The notes beneath the pieces were generated by a model, which did no database searches, had not been told where the DNA came from, and saw only the letters and a program-made list of their open reading frames with translations. 64,000 bases of DNA from VXNE01 sp963665455 (GTDB lineage Bacteria > Pseudomonadota > Gammaproteobacteria > Pseudomonadales > Azotimanducaceae): NCBI GenBank assembly GCA_963665455.1, contig OY762279.1, positions 4,154,001 through 4,218,000 of the forward strand, read 5' to 3'. Below are positions 17,237-26,533 of the stretch, piece after piece (position 1 is the first letter of the stretch; each line of letters starts with the position of its first letter). Both the position numbers and the translations under genes were made by a program.

Positions 17237-18250
17237 CTACGCTCGGGCCTGGTTCATCAATTCGGTCGCCCGGCGCCACTGCCGGACAATGCGGTCCTCG
17301 CGCTCGTAGTCGAAGGTGCCGATGCCGGCGGGATAGAGATCCTTCGGGTCGGGCGGTTGTTCGCGCAGGTGCATGGCGGTGCGCCGGGTGGCGGTCTCCA
17401 CGTCCACGAGATCCCGGTAGCCGAGCAGGTTGCGCGCCTTCGACATGTCGAGCATCTGGTTGGATTTCTCCGCCAGCGGAAATACGCCCCGGCAGAACTC
17501 GGCGGGAATGCCGATGAACTCGATGTCCGAGCCCAGTTCGTCGCGGATGACCTCCGCCACGTAGCGGGAACTCAGCACCCGCTCGTCCCCGGCGTTGAAG
17601 GCCTCGCCGGCCGCTTCGGGCCGCGTGGCGGCCAAGTAAACGAGGTAGGCGAGATTGTCCGCGTAGCCGCGCTGAAAGTACGTTACGCCGTCGTGGGGCA
17701 GGATCATGAAGGGGCGGCGGTCGAGGATGCGCTTCACGACGGCCCACTCGTGGTTCATCGGCGCACGCGGGCCGAACACGCCGGGATAGCGGACGATGAC
17801 GGCCTCGAAGTCGCCCTTGCCATGCTGTGCGAGGAGCTGGTCCTCCCCCACGGCCACCTTGCCGGTATAGCCCGCGGCATCGTACTGGCGGGGGGCGAAC
17901 TCCGGGATGGGGAGCGGGATCCGCCCCTCCGGCGTCGGCGGCTGCGCGCCGCGGTAGACGGGTTGACCGGTGATGCCCACCAAGCGGCCGGTCCGCCCGG
18001 CGAGGATCTCCGCCTGGGCGCGCAAGCGGCCGTACATGCACACGGCGATGTCCCAATCGCGCCCGCCGAGCTTTGCTTGCAGATCCTCGGCGTCCCGTGC
18101 GTTGCCGATGATGCGCTCCACCGGACCGTCGAACTCCGCCGGATGACGGCCGGAGTGCAGGATCGCAACGTCGTGGCCCGCGCGCAGAAAGCGGTTCGCG
18201 AGGGGCACGCCGGTGGGGCCGGTGCCGCCCACGATGAGCACTCGGGGCAT
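17237..18250 (-). CDS. NAD(P)-dependent epimerase/reductase (extended SDR)
   Basis: 337-aa extended SDR. The N-terminus MPRVLIVGGTGPTGVPL holds the GxxGxxG cofactor loop. YTGK in the middle probably supplies the Tyr-x-x-x-Lys pair (AAGYTGKVAVGE), though its spacing differs from the strict YxxxK. The C-terminal half resembles plant CSP41/NAD-epimerase proteins. The start at 18250 was chosen at the glycine-loop methionine; the frame extends to 18301 without support. Substrate unknown. Confidence 0.8.
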   Translation of the reverse strand: MPRVLIVGGTGPTGVPLANRFLRAGHDVAILHSGRHPAEFDGPVERIIGNARDAEDLQAKLGGRDWDIAVCMYGRLRAQAEILAGRTGRLVGITGQPVYRGAQPPTPEGRIPLPIPEFAPRQYDAAGYTGKVAVGEDQLLAQHGKGDFEAVIVRYPGVFGPRAPMNHEWAVVKRILDRRPFMILPHDGVTYFQRGYADNLAYLVYLAATRPEAAGEAFNAGDERVLSSRYVAEVIRDELGSDIEFIGIPAEFCRGVFPLAEKSNQMLDMSKARNLLGYRDLVDVETATRRTAMHLREQPPDPKDLYPAGIGTFDYEREDRIVRQWRRATELMNQARA

Positions 18251-18343
18251 CGTCGGATCCGTGGTCGAGGAAGCGCCGAATACTCGCCGGACGGCCACCA
18301 AAACTCAACCGGGCGATCCCGGGGATCCCGGCGGTGGGTGCCG

Positions 18344-19639
18344 CTAGGACCTGGGGCCGCCTGACGCCCCGTGCACGGCGGGCCGCGCGGCGTAGCGCTC
18401 CAAATGCGTCCGGAACGACGGGATGGGGCACTCATACGTCCCGTCCGCCGCCGCTGTTTCGCGCAGCATGCCGCAATGCAGCGCGTTGTTGAACAGTGCA
18501 CCAGCGGCGGCCGGCGCATCCTCCTCGGAGACGTCGGGGGCGCCGTTGCGCAACGCATGAAGCAGGGCCCCCACCAAGCCATCGCGGTCCAGCGTGCCGC
18601 GTGCCATACACGCGCCGATGGCGCGCGCGCCGAGCGCATGGTGCGTTCTATCGAGCGCTCTGCGGCGCGCCACATAACTCTCCTCGCGCGTAGCGACCGC
18701 ATCGCGGATCGCGCGGCCCAGATCGCCGCGCGCCGCGTCGCCGTCGTGCTCCAAGAGTTCCCTACAACAGGCGGCGAGCGTGTTCGTCAGATGCTGCGGC
18801 CAATCGTCGGAGGCGGCGACGGCACTGCGCGCCCAGCGCTCCAGTTCCGGCGTGGAACCCGCTACGTGCAGTGCCCGCAAAGTGCCGAGCGCCACCGCGA
18901 GCGATTCCTCCGGCACCAGCCGGTCGAGTTCAACGCAGCGCCTGATGGAACCGCGGGAGACTCCCATGTCGCCGAGCGCCCCCGCCGTGGGCGACAGCCC
19001 GGCATACACGGTGACCACCGGAAGTCTATGTGTGCCATCGTGCAGATCCTGCACCGCGTCCATCGCGCGGGCGACGGCACCGGGGTCGGTAATGAGCGCG
19101 AGGCGTTGTGCCTCGTCGACGAGCAATAGCAGCGGACGTCCGCCCGCGCACAGGGTCTTGCCCAAGGCCGTTAGCACGTCCGACGGCGGGGGCAGGTGGC
19201 GCTCGTCGCGCAGATCGACGCCGCCGCGTAAGACCGTGTTGACGCCGGCCGTCGGCGTGCGGGCACGAACCCGCGCCGCCAAGGCCTCCACCGCCTCGCC
19301 GAGTTCCATTTGCTCGATGAGCCGCTCCGCCAGATAGCGCTGATCGTGCAGGCAGCGTACCGTCAACCGCACTACGGCTGGCGCCGGATGCCAGCCCGCC
19401 GAGCACTTGTGCACCTCGTGAAGCAACGCCGACTTGCCGACTCCAGGGGGTCCTTGGACCACCTGCGTCATACCAGCGTTCGCATCGCCCTCCGCGTGGC
19501 GGAGCGCTACCGCCTCGGCGGTGGCCCGCAGCTCCGCGATAACGTCTTCTCGCCCGGCGAATGCCAGCGGCGGGTTGCGGTCGCGGGCTGCGATGAACTT
19601 GCGCATGCCGGCGATGTTCGGGGGGCTCGCGGCGCTCAT
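18344..19639 (-). CDS. Orphan AAA/STAND-like ATPase
   Basis: 431-aa P-loop ATPase. The N-terminal FAGREDVIAELRATAE is the lead-in typical of AAA_16/STAND modules, the Walker A is QGPPGVGKSALLHE near residue 62, and Walker B is PLLLLVDEAQRLA near residue 180. A helical domain fills the C-terminal half (about 250-431) and no effector domain is recognisable. It stands alone between an epimerase and a Nudix gene. STAND ATPases often sense an infection signal, but here that role is only a possibility. Confidence 0.75.
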   Translation of the reverse strand: MSAASPPNIAGMRKFIAARDRNPPLAFAGREDVIAELRATAEAVALRHAEGDANAGMTQVVQGPPGVGKSALLHEVHKCSAGWHPAPAVVRLTVRCLHDQRYLAERLIEQMELGEAVEALAARVRARTPTAGVNTVLRGGVDLRDERHLPPPSDVLTALGKTLCAGGRPLLLLVDEAQRLALITDPGAVARAMDAVQDLHDGTHRLPVVTVYAGLSPTAGALGDMGVSRGSIRRCVELDRLVPEESLAVALGTLRALHVAGSTPELERWARSAVAASDDWPQHLTNTLAACCRELLEHDGDAARGDLGRAIRDAVATREESYVARRRALDRTHHALGARAIGACMARGTLDRDGLVGALLHALRNGAPDVSEEDAPAAAGALFNNALHCGMLRETAAADGTYECPIPSFRTHLERYAARPAVHGASGGPRS

Positions 19640-19889
19640 GGCGTGGCCTTCCGTGGGCCAAGGGCATTCTAGGCGGGGCACCGGGGGGCGGCAAACCGTA
19701 GCCCACCGTGATGTAGCCCACCGCGCTGTCAAGCATCTTTCGCGCAACACGAGTACGACAGTGTCGAGCCAGTCCCGGCACCATCCGTCGTTCCCCGCGC
19801 ACCCTGTGCCGCGCACCGCCCGCGACGGCGCGGTATGCTGAATGGACCTTCCGCGAAACCGCCACCCAGACACCAGACCAGGAGCGTTC

Positions 19890-20627
19890 ATGCCCACCGA
19901 CCCCGCGACCCGCCACCGCAACGACATGTACGGCGAACTCGATGCCGACCCCGCCAAGACCCCGCCGCCGGTTCCGGCCGCCACGGTCGTGCTGCTGCGC
20001 GACGCGCCGGAAGTCGAAGTGCTGATGCTGCGCAAGAACTCGCGAATCGCCTTCGGCGGCATGTGGGTGTTCCCGGGGGGACGCATCGACGCGGAAGACG
20101 GCGCGGCGGATGGGGATCCCGAAGGCACGGCGCGCAACGCCGCCGCCCGCGAGACCCGGGAAGAAGCCGGCATCGCGGCGGCGCCGGAGGACTTCGTGTG
20201 GTTCGCCCACTGGACGCCCCCACCTAGCACGGCGAAGCGCTTCGCGACGTGGTTCTTCGCGGCCCGCGCGGCCGACCACGCCGTCAGCATCGACGGCGGC
20301 GAGATCAAGGAACACCAGTGGATCTCTCCCGCCGCCGCCCTTGAGCGGCACGCCGCGGGCGAGATCGACCTCGTCCCGCCGACCTGGGTGACGCTTTATC
20401 ACCTGTCCCGCTATCCGACCGTGGAGGCCATCCTCGAGCGCTTCCGTTCCGCCGACGCGACCGTGTACGAGACGCACATCGGCAAGCGCACCGATGGCGT
20501 GCGGGTCGCCATGTGGGAGGGGGACGCCGGCTACGACACGGGCGACGCCGACGCGGAGGGAGCACGCCACCGCTTGGTGATGGCGGAGGGAGGATTCGAC
20601 TTCGAGAACACGGTCATGGACTACTGA
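19890..20627 (+). CDS. Nudix hydrolase (NUDT19/RppH-unlike, extended box)
   Basis: 245-aa Nudix protein. The Nudix box is split by an insert: GGMWVFPGGRIDAEDG, about ten residues, then ARETREEAGI with the catalytic RE..EE core. This interrupted box is seen in NUDT19-like CoA/acyl-CoA diphosphatases, so CoA derivatives are plausible substrates and would fit the adjacent acyl-CoA genes. The start at 19890 follows GGAG; an upstream in-frame ATG at 19842 is less likely. It is 9 bp upstream of an SDR in the same direction. Confidence 0.85.
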   Translation: MPTDPATRHRNDMYGELDADPAKTPPPVPAATVVLLRDAPEVEVLMLRKNSRIAFGGMWVFPGGRIDAEDGAADGDPEGTARNAAARETREEAGIAAAPEDFVWFAHWTPPPSTAKRFATWFFAARAADHAVSIDGGEIKEHQWISPAAALERHAAGEIDLVPPTWVTLYHLSRYPTVEAILERFRSADATVYETHIGKRTDGVRVAMWEGDAGYDTGDADAEGARHRLVMAEGGFDFENTVMDY

Positions 20628-20636
20628 GGCGCGCCG

Positions 20637-21449
20637 ATGGACACGGGACTCACCGGCCGCCGCGGCATCGTGGTCGGCGGCAGCCGCGGCATCGGCAAGG
20701 CCATCGCGTTCGAACTGGCCCGCGAGGGGGCGGACCTCGCTCTGGTCGCCCGCACCCCCGGCCCGCTCGAGCAGTCCGCCCGCGAGATCACGGAGGAAAC
20801 CGGGCGCCGCGTGGTGCCGCTGGCCTGCGACGTGCTCGACCGCGCACGCGTCGAGGCGACGGTGGATCAGGCGGCCGAGGAGCTCGGCGGGCTCCACATC
20901 CTCATCAACAGCGGCTCCTATCCCGGTGGCTCGCCGACCGCGACGGGCCGCATCGAGACCATCGTCGACGAGGACTTCCTGGAGGACTTCAACGTGAAGT
21001 ACCTCGGCGCGCTCCGCTGTGCGCGGGCCGCCATTCCCCACCTCCAGGCGTCCGGCTGGGGCCGCATCGTCAACATCAGCGGCCTGAACGCGCGCATCGC
21101 GGGGAACCTCAGCGGCGGCGCCCGCAACGCCTCGCTCGTGCACTTCACCCGCACCCTCGCGATGCAACTCGGGCGCGACGGCGTGACCGTCAACTGCATC
21201 CACCCCGGACTCACGCGCACCGAAGGCGTCATGGAGATGCTGGCGGCGCGGGCGGCAAAACGCGGCATCTCGCCCGCGGAACTCGAGGCAGCCGACTATG
21301 CCGAGGGCCGCGGCAACTCGATCGGCCGCATGGTGGACGCACGGGAGATCGCGCATCTCGCGGCGTTCCTCTGCTCGGACCTCTCGTGGGCCGTCAACGG
21401 CGAAACGATCGCGGCGGACGGCGGCGGCAACCGTTCGGTCTACTATTAG
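20637..21449 (+). CDS. SDR family protein lacking the YxxxK catalytic pair
   Basis: 270-aa SDR fold: VGGSRGIGKAIAFEL cofactor loop (normally TGG), INSGSY in place of the NNAG motif, catalytic-Ser region VNISGLNA. Where YxxxK should be, the sequence reads GGARNASLVHF; aligning the following TRTLA helix puts Gly at the Tyr position and Asn at the Lys position. It may therefore be a non-canonical reductase or a binding protein. It is part of a run Nudix - SDR - enoyl-CoA hydratase - TauD dioxygenase with short gaps, probably one operon. Confidence 0.85.
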   Translation: MDTGLTGRRGIVVGGSRGIGKAIAFELAREGADLALVARTPGPLEQSAREITEETGRRVVPLACDVLDRARVEATVDQAAEELGGLHILINSGSYPGGSPTATGRIETIVDEDFLEDFNVKYLGALRCARAAIPHLQASGWGRIVNISGLNARIAGNLSGGARNASLVHFTRTLAMQLGRDGVTVNCIHPGLTRTEGVMEMLAARAAKRGISPAELEAADYAEGRGNSIGRMVDAREIAHLAAFLCSDLSWAVNGETIAADGGGNRSVYY

Positions 21450-21495
21450 GGGAAGCCATCCGAGGCGCCATCCGCCGCAAACGGAGCAACACACC

Positions 21496-22251
21496 ATGGT
21501 CAAGGTCACCGACGCCGCCGGCGTGCGCACCATCGCCCTGAACCGGCCCGAAGCCCTGAACGCCTTCAACGGGCAGCAATTCGACGACCTCACCGAGGCG
21601 ATGCTCGACGCCGGCGCCGACCCCGACTGCCGCGTGGCGGTGCTCACGGGCACGGGGCGCGCCTTCAGCGCCGGCGCGGACCTCACCGAGATGGCGGCGA
21701 ACGCCCCGCCGCCGCGCCACGGCTTTCCCGGACTCCTCGACGTGGTCTTCGACTTCCCCAAGCCCTTCATCGTGGCGATCAACGGGCTCGGCGTGGGCGT
21801 CGGCGCCACCATCGTCGGCATCGCGGATTTCGCCTTCATGGCGGAAAGCGCGCGCCTTAGGTGCCCGTTCTCCGAGCTGGGACTGGTCGCCGAAGCGGCC
21901 AGCACGCACACGTTCCCCGCGCTGATGGGCCGGCAACGGGCGATGTGGTTCCTGATGGCGGCGGAGTGGATGACCTCCGCCGAGTGCAAGGCCGCGGGCC
22001 TCGTGCTCGACGTCTTCCCCGACGACGCGTTCATGGACACGGTGCACGCCCGGGCCGCGCACCTCGCGGCGCTGCCCAAGGAGTCCCTGGCCGAAATGAA
22101 GCGTCTGATCGCCGGGCCGGACCGGGAACACCGCCGCGCGGCCGCCGCCGACGAGAATGCGACGTTGGCGCGGGTGGTCGGCGGACCGGCGAACCGGGAG
22201 GCGCTCGCCGCATTCCGCGAGAAGCGCAAGCCCGATTTCTCGAACCTGTAG
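21496..22251 (+). CDS. Enoyl-CoA hydratase/isomerase family protein
   Basis: 251-aa crotonase-fold protein. LNRPEALNAFNGQ and GTGRAFSAGADLTEM form the CoA-binding oxyanion region, and INGLGVGVGATIVGIADFAFMAE the second oxyanion glycine. The acid FSELGLVAEAAS position carries Glu as in hydratases. It likely hydrates or isomerises an enoyl-CoA in fatty or ring-derived acid catabolism. The ATG at 21496 has an upstream purine-rich site; a longer frame reaching 21298 overlaps the SDR gene and is not used. Confidence 0.9.
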   Translation: MVKVTDAAGVRTIALNRPEALNAFNGQQFDDLTEAMLDAGADPDCRVAVLTGTGRAFSAGADLTEMAANAPPPRHGFPGLLDVVFDFPKPFIVAINGLGVGVGATIVGIADFAFMAESARLRCPFSELGLVAEAASTHTFPALMGRQRAMWFLMAAEWMTSAECKAAGLVLDVFPDDAFMDTVHARAAHLAALPKESLAEMKRLIAGPDREHRRAAAADENATLARVVGGPANREALAAFREKRKPDFSNL

Positions 22252-22269
22252 GAGGATCCTGGCGCCCCC

Positions 22270-23235
22270 ATGAAGATCACGCCCATCGCAGACAAGGTGT
22301 TCGGCGCGACGATCACGGACGTAGCACTCGGCCAACTTGACGATGCCGACTTCGCCACCGTCCACGCGGCGTTCCTGAACTACGGATTCCTGCTCTTCCC
22401 CGGCCAGTTCCTCTCCGACGACGAGAACGTGGCCTTCGGCAAGCGTTTCGGCGAGCTGGAGTTCGCGGCCGCGCCGATGTCCAACCAAGAACGGAGCAAG
22501 GAAGGCAGCCTCGGGAAGATCTTCGACATCGACACCCAACGCATGCGCACCAATGTCGGCAACGAGGCGTGGCACACCGACTCGACCTACAAGCCCATGA
22601 GCAGCAAGTGCGCCATGCTATCCGCAGTCGTGGTCCCCGACTCCGGCGGCGAGACCGAACTGGCCGACCTGCGGGCCGGCTACGCGGCGCTCGACCAAGC
22701 GACGAAGGACCGCATCGAGGGGTTGAGTGCCTACCACTCGACGCAGTATTCGCAGGCCAACGACGTGGGGGACTTCCCGCCGGTGGACGCGAACAGCGTC
22801 TATCACGGCGAGGCCTACCTGAGGCCCCTGGTCAAGGTACATCCCGAGACGGGCGTCAAGAACCTCTTCGTCGGGCGGCATGCCTTCGGCATCCCGGGGC
22901 TCGAACGGGCCGAAAGCAAGCGGCTGATCCGCTCCCTGGTGGACTTCGTCGTCTCCGACCCATCCCGCGTCTACACGCACCGATGGCGACCGGGCGACAC
23001 CCTCCTCTGGGACAATCGCGCCATCGCGCACCGCGCCCGACCGTACGATTACGCGGAACCGCGCGTGCTCATCGGCACCCGGGTGGCGGGCGAGCCCGAG
23101 AGCGAACTCGCCTACTATCCCACCGACCCCCCCGCAAAGGCGGGACGTCAAGCCTTGCAGCGGGAGCTTGGCTTGCTGCGCCGCGAGACGGGGGACCGTC
23201 GTTACGGAGGAACGACCGCGACGCGGGTGGCGTGA
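22270..23235 (+). CDS. TauD/TfdA-family Fe(II)/2-oxoglutarate dioxygenase
   Basis: 321-aa dioxygenase. The iron triad is H102 and D104 in WHTDSTY and the distal His in IAHRARPYDY near residue 256; the following Arg (EPRVLIGTR) binds 2-oxoglutarate. The family hydroxylates taurine, 2,4-D or related acids with loss of sulfite, phenol and so on; the substrate cannot be given. AGGAGG lies upstream of the ATG. It ends the + strand operon and converges with the MDR gene 10 bp away. Confidence 0.9.
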   Translation: MKITPIADKVFGATITDVALGQLDDADFATVHAAFLNYGFLLFPGQFLSDDENVAFGKRFGELEFAAAPMSNQERSKEGSLGKIFDIDTQRMRTNVGNEAWHTDSTYKPMSSKCAMLSAVVVPDSGGETELADLRAGYAALDQATKDRIEGLSAYHSTQYSQANDVGDFPPVDANSVYHGEAYLRPLVKVHPETGVKNLFVGRHAFGIPGLERAESKRLIRSLVDFVVSDPSRVYTHRWRPGDTLLWDNRAIAHRARPYDYAEPRVLIGTRVAGEPESELAYYPTDPPAKAGRQALQRELGLLRRETGDRRYGGTTATRVA

Positions 23236-23245
23236 GGAAGCTGCC

Positions 23246-24355
23246 CTACCGCTGCGGCTCGATCAGATACTTCTCGCCCGTGGACATCCGCCCGTAGGCC
23301 GCAACGGCTTCGGGCGTGACCGCTTCCGCAAGCGACACCGTCTTGCCGTAGCCGCTCGCGAAGGTCGTCTTGATCTCGTCGGCCACGCGTTGACGCAGGC
23401 GCTCGGATTCCTCCGGCCCAACCCGCTCCAGGTAGATCGGCAGCAGCCAGCCGCCCATGCCCCACGCCATGCCGAAGGCGCGGTCGAACGTCGTCGGGCC
23501 GCGCTGTAGTCCGCCGTAGATGTAGACCTGCTTGTGGACGGCCGTGCCGTAGGCCGTCGCCGTGCCGCCGAGGCGGGCCTGGGCCTGCTCCATCGCGGCC
23601 AGGATGCGACCGCCGAGCCTGCCCCCACCGGTGGCGTCGAACCCGAGGGTGGCGCCGGTCTCGGCCAGGGCCTCCACGAGATCGGACTCGAACGAATCGA
23701 GGCTCGAGTTCACGACGTGTTGCGCGCCGATGCCGCGCAGGAGTTCCACGTGCTCCGGGCGGCGCACGATGTTGACGAGGCCGATGCCTTCGTTCGTGCA
23801 CACCTTCTGGAGCATCTGGCCGAGGTTCGACGCCGCAGCGGTGTGCACCAAGGCCGTATGCCCCTCCAGCCGCATCGTCCCGACCATGCCGAGCACCGTC
23901 AGCGGGTTCACGAAGCAGGACGCGGCCTCCGCCGGCGTGGTGTCGTCGTGCAGCACCAGGCACTGGTCCGCCCGGCTGCGCTTGAACTGGGAATACATGG
24001 AGCCGCGCCACGTCGCCACGGTCTTGCCGAGCAGCGCTTGCGCGGTCTCGCCCTCCCCTGCCGCCACCACGACGCCGGCGCCCTCGTTGCCGCAGGGCAT
24101 CGGGCGGTTCATGCGGGTCGCCAGCATCGCCGACGCTTCCGGGGGCGGCGTGAGCCGGACCCCGGAGCCGTCCGGGAGCGCCTCCGCCGCCGTCGGGTCC
24201 GCGCCAGCAAGCAGGAGGCCTAGGTCCGAGGGATTGATGGGCGCCGCCTCGACGCGGATGATGACTTCGTCCGCGCCGGGTTCCGGCTGCGGCACGTCGG
24301 CGATGGCCAGTTCCAGGTGGCCGTCGGGCCGGACGGTCGATTGCATCTGTAACAT
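23246..24355 (-). CDS. MDR-family quinone oxidoreductase-like protein
   Basis: 369-aa medium-chain reductase without the zinc ligands of alcohol dehydrogenases. VIIRVEAAPINPSDLGLLLAG is the usual N-terminal GroES-like strand pattern, GNEGAGVVVAAG the following loop, and TALVHTAAASNLGQML the cofactor-binding loop, in which AAASNLG replaces the usual GxGxxG. It is probably an NADPH-dependent enone or quinone reductase. Twelve bp separate it from the LLM gene upstream, so the two are likely co-transcribed. Confidence 0.85.
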   Translation of the reverse strand: MLQMQSTVRPDGHLELAIADVPQPEPGADEVIIRVEAAPINPSDLGLLLAGADPTAAEALPDGSGVRLTPPPEASAMLATRMNRPMPCGNEGAGVVVAAGEGETAQALLGKTVATWRGSMYSQFKRSRADQCLVLHDDTTPAEAASCFVNPLTVLGMVGTMRLEGHTALVHTAAASNLGQMLQKVCTNEGIGLVNIVRRPEHVELLRGIGAQHVVNSSLDSFESDLVEALAETGATLGFDATGGGRLGGRILAAMEQAQARLGGTATAYGTAVHKQVYIYGGLQRGPTTFDRAFGMAWGMGGWLLPIYLERVGPEESERLRQRVADEIKTTFASGYGKTVSLAEAVTPEAVAAYGRMSTGEKYLIEPQR

Positions 24356-24367
24356 CGCGCCGAACTC

Positions 24368-25372
24368 CTACAACACTTCTTCCGCCATGAGGCGCAGGGT
24401 GTCCCGGTCCCCCGAGCCCACCACCAACATCGTCACCGGGCTCTCCCGCCACGCCTGTAGGCGCTCGCGAATCCGCTCTCGGGGCCCGAGCAACGAGATT
24501 TCGTCGCAGAGCTCGTCCGGCACCGCCGCGATGGCCTCGTCCCGGCGGCCCGAGAGGAAGAGTTCCTGGATGCGGTCCGCCGCCTCGCCGAAGCCCATGC
24601 GCGTGACGTGGTCCTTGTGCACGTTAAAGGTCTTGGCGCCCATGCCGCCCACGTAGAAGCCGACGTTCTGCTTGATCTGGTTGATGGCGGCCTGCACGTC
24701 GTCGCTGACGATCACGGTGGTGGTCGCCGCGATCTCGAACGCGTTGTTCTTGATCGCCATGGCGTCCTTGTACTGGTCCATCATCCGGTAAGGCGAGAGG
24801 AACATCGGGATCCAGCCATCGCAGATCTCGGCGCCCATGGCGACGTTCTTCGGGCCTTCGGCACCGAGATACACCGGGATGTGCTCGCGCACGGGGTGGA
24901 GGATGAGCTTCAGCGGCTTGCCGAGACCCGTGCCGCCTTGTAGGGGCAGTTGGTAGTGGTCGCCGTCGAACGCCACGGGGCCGTCCCGCGAAATGATCTT
25001 CCGGAAGATGGAGACCCATTCCCGCGTCCGCGCCAGCGGCTTCGGATAGGGTTGCCCGTACCAGCCCTCAACGACCTGTGGGCCCGACACGCCGATCCCG
25101 AGGATCAGCCGGCCGTTCGAGAGGTAGTCGAGCGCCACCGCGTGCATCGCGGCGCTCGCCGGGGTGCGGGCCGAAATCTGCATGATCGAGGAGCCGACGT
25201 TGATGCGCTCGGTGTGCGCCGCGATCCAGGTCATCGGCGTGAAGCAGTCCGCGCCGTAGATCTCCGGTGCCCAGATGGTGTCGTAGCCGAGCGATTCCGC
25301 TTCCTTGGCGAGTTCGACGATGCGCGCGCCACCCGGTGGCCCGAACGGACCAATCCCCAATCCCAGTTTCAT
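24368..25372 (-). CDS. Luciferase-like (LLM class) oxidoreductase
   Basis: 334-aa LLM protein: LGLGIGPFGPPG start, LAKEAESLGYDTIWAPEIYG, then DYLSNGRLILGIGVSGPQV, all typical of F420-dependent members such as Mer or Rv-type reductases. HIPVYLGAEGPKNVAMGAEICDGW forms the phosphate-binding strand. The cofactor is not proven; no F420-biosynthesis gene is visible here. It precedes the MDR reductase by 12 bp on the reverse strand. Confidence 0.88.
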   Translation of the reverse strand: MKLGLGIGPFGPPGGARIVELAKEAESLGYDTIWAPEIYGADCFTPMTWIAAHTERINVGSSIMQISARTPASAAMHAVALDYLSNGRLILGIGVSGPQVVEGWYGQPYPKPLARTREWVSIFRKIISRDGPVAFDGDHYQLPLQGGTGLGKPLKLILHPVREHIPVYLGAEGPKNVAMGAEICDGWIPMFLSPYRMMDQYKDAMAIKNNAFEIAATTTVIVSDDVQAAINQIKQNVGFYVGGMGAKTFNVHKDHVTRMGFGEAADRIQELFLSGRRDEAIAAVPDELCDEISLLGPRERIRERLQAWRESPVTMLVVGSGDRDTLRLMAEEVL

Positions 25373-25420
25373 GAGTGCGTCCCCAAGCGAGAAAGTGACA
25401 AGTGTACGCCAGTCGAACCG

Positions 25421-26533
25421 TCAGCCACCGGCGCGGAGGCGCGGCTCGATGATCCCGAGTTCCACCGACGTCTCCACCACGTCCCGGATCGTCTCCTCGA
25501 CGGGCCGAATCGTCGCGCCGAGGACCTGCTTCGCCTTCTTGCAGTCGTTGAGCCCGCTCGACTCTACCTGGACGCGTTCGCCATCGTCCGTGACGGTCGC
25601 CGGCGCGCCGAGTTCGAAGCGCGGGAAACATGATCGGATGATCTCAACCACCTCCGTGCCGAGGCGCACCGCCGAGCGACCGCCGCTACCATGCAGGATG
25701 TAGCGGGGACCACCGTGTCCGGCGCGGTGATCGACGCTCGACTCGGCAGCGAGCCGGTGCGCCTTCACCAAATCGCGCACGTCGATGATGTCGTAATACA
25801 TGTCGTACTTCGACGGCCAACTCGGCACCATCCCTCCGGCTAGCCGCCCGAGTTGTTCGATCCACTGGCCTACTTGCGCCTTGAAGAGGATGGGGCCGCA
25901 GATCATGGCCGGGTTCATGGTGATGGCGTCCCAGCGGCCGTCGCTCGCGTCGCCGGCGGCGTTGATGAACCGTTCCGTGTCCACCTTGCTGCGGGCATAC
26001 GAGTTGCGCGGGTGGTTCCAGGCCGCGTCGTCCATGCCGTCCGAGGCCCAGTCGGTTTCCGTCCATTCGTAGCCGTCCGGTGCCGGGGCCGCGCGCGGGC
26101 GCACGGCGGCCATCGAACTGGTGTAGACGAGCCGCCGCACGCTACCACTGGCGTTGATCGCGTCGATCACGTTGCGCGTGCCCACGAGGCCGCCGTCGTA
26201 GACGTCCCGTGCCACGTCGCCGCTGCCAAGCGGTTGGGACTTCCCGTCCGCCGAGTTGCCGAGCACGGCCGCCGTGTGGAACACGCCGACACATTCCGCG
26301 AAGGCCGTGTCGTAGGAGCGCGGGACGAATAGGTCGCAGCCGTCGACGATCTCGACGTTGGGCAGCCGCTCCAGGTACCCCACGGCGTCCTCGCCCCGCC
26401 ACGAACGCGCATCCCGGATGCAGGCACGGACGCGATAGCCGTGGATCGCGAGTTCACGCACCATGTGCGCGCCCGTGAAGCCGGAGCATCCGGTGACGGC
26501 GACGGGACCGTCCGCGGGGGAAATGGCTGGCAT
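25421..26533 (-). CDS. NAD(P)-dependent dihydroflavonol-reductase-like epimerase
   Basis: 370-aa extended SDR. Cofactor loop VTGCSGFTGAHMV near the N-terminus, the Arg-rich VRACIRDARSW pattern of NADPH users, the Ser region VYTSSMAAVRP, and the catalytic YARSK pair. It belongs with DFR/3-beta-HSD-like proteins that reduce or epimerise ketones. The gene is transcribed leftward; the 5' part lies beneath the misread end of the AlkB frame. Confidence 0.87.
   Translation of the reverse strand: MPAISPADGPVAVTGCSGFTGAHMVRELAIHGYRVRACIRDARSWRGEDAVGYLERLPNVEIVDGCDLFVPRSYDTAFAECVGVFHTAAVLGNSADGKSQPLGSGDVARDVYDGGLVGTRNVIDAINASGSVRRLVYTSSMAAVRPRAAPAPDGYEWTETDWASDGMDDAAWNHPRNSYARSKVDTERFINAAGDASDGRWDAITMNPAMICGPILFKAQVGQWIEQLGRLAGGMVPSWPSKYDMYYDIIDVRDLVKAHRLAAESSVDHRAGHGGPRYILHGSGGRSAVRLGTEVVEIIRSCFPRFELGAPATVTDDGERVQVESSGLNDCKKAKQVLGATIRPVEETIRDVVETSVELGIIEPRLRAGG

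Noticed and set aside
19026..22358. 1110-aa reverse-strand frame
   Set aside because: It spans the Nudix, SDR and hydratase genes on the opposite strand; composition is that of a GC-driven shadow.
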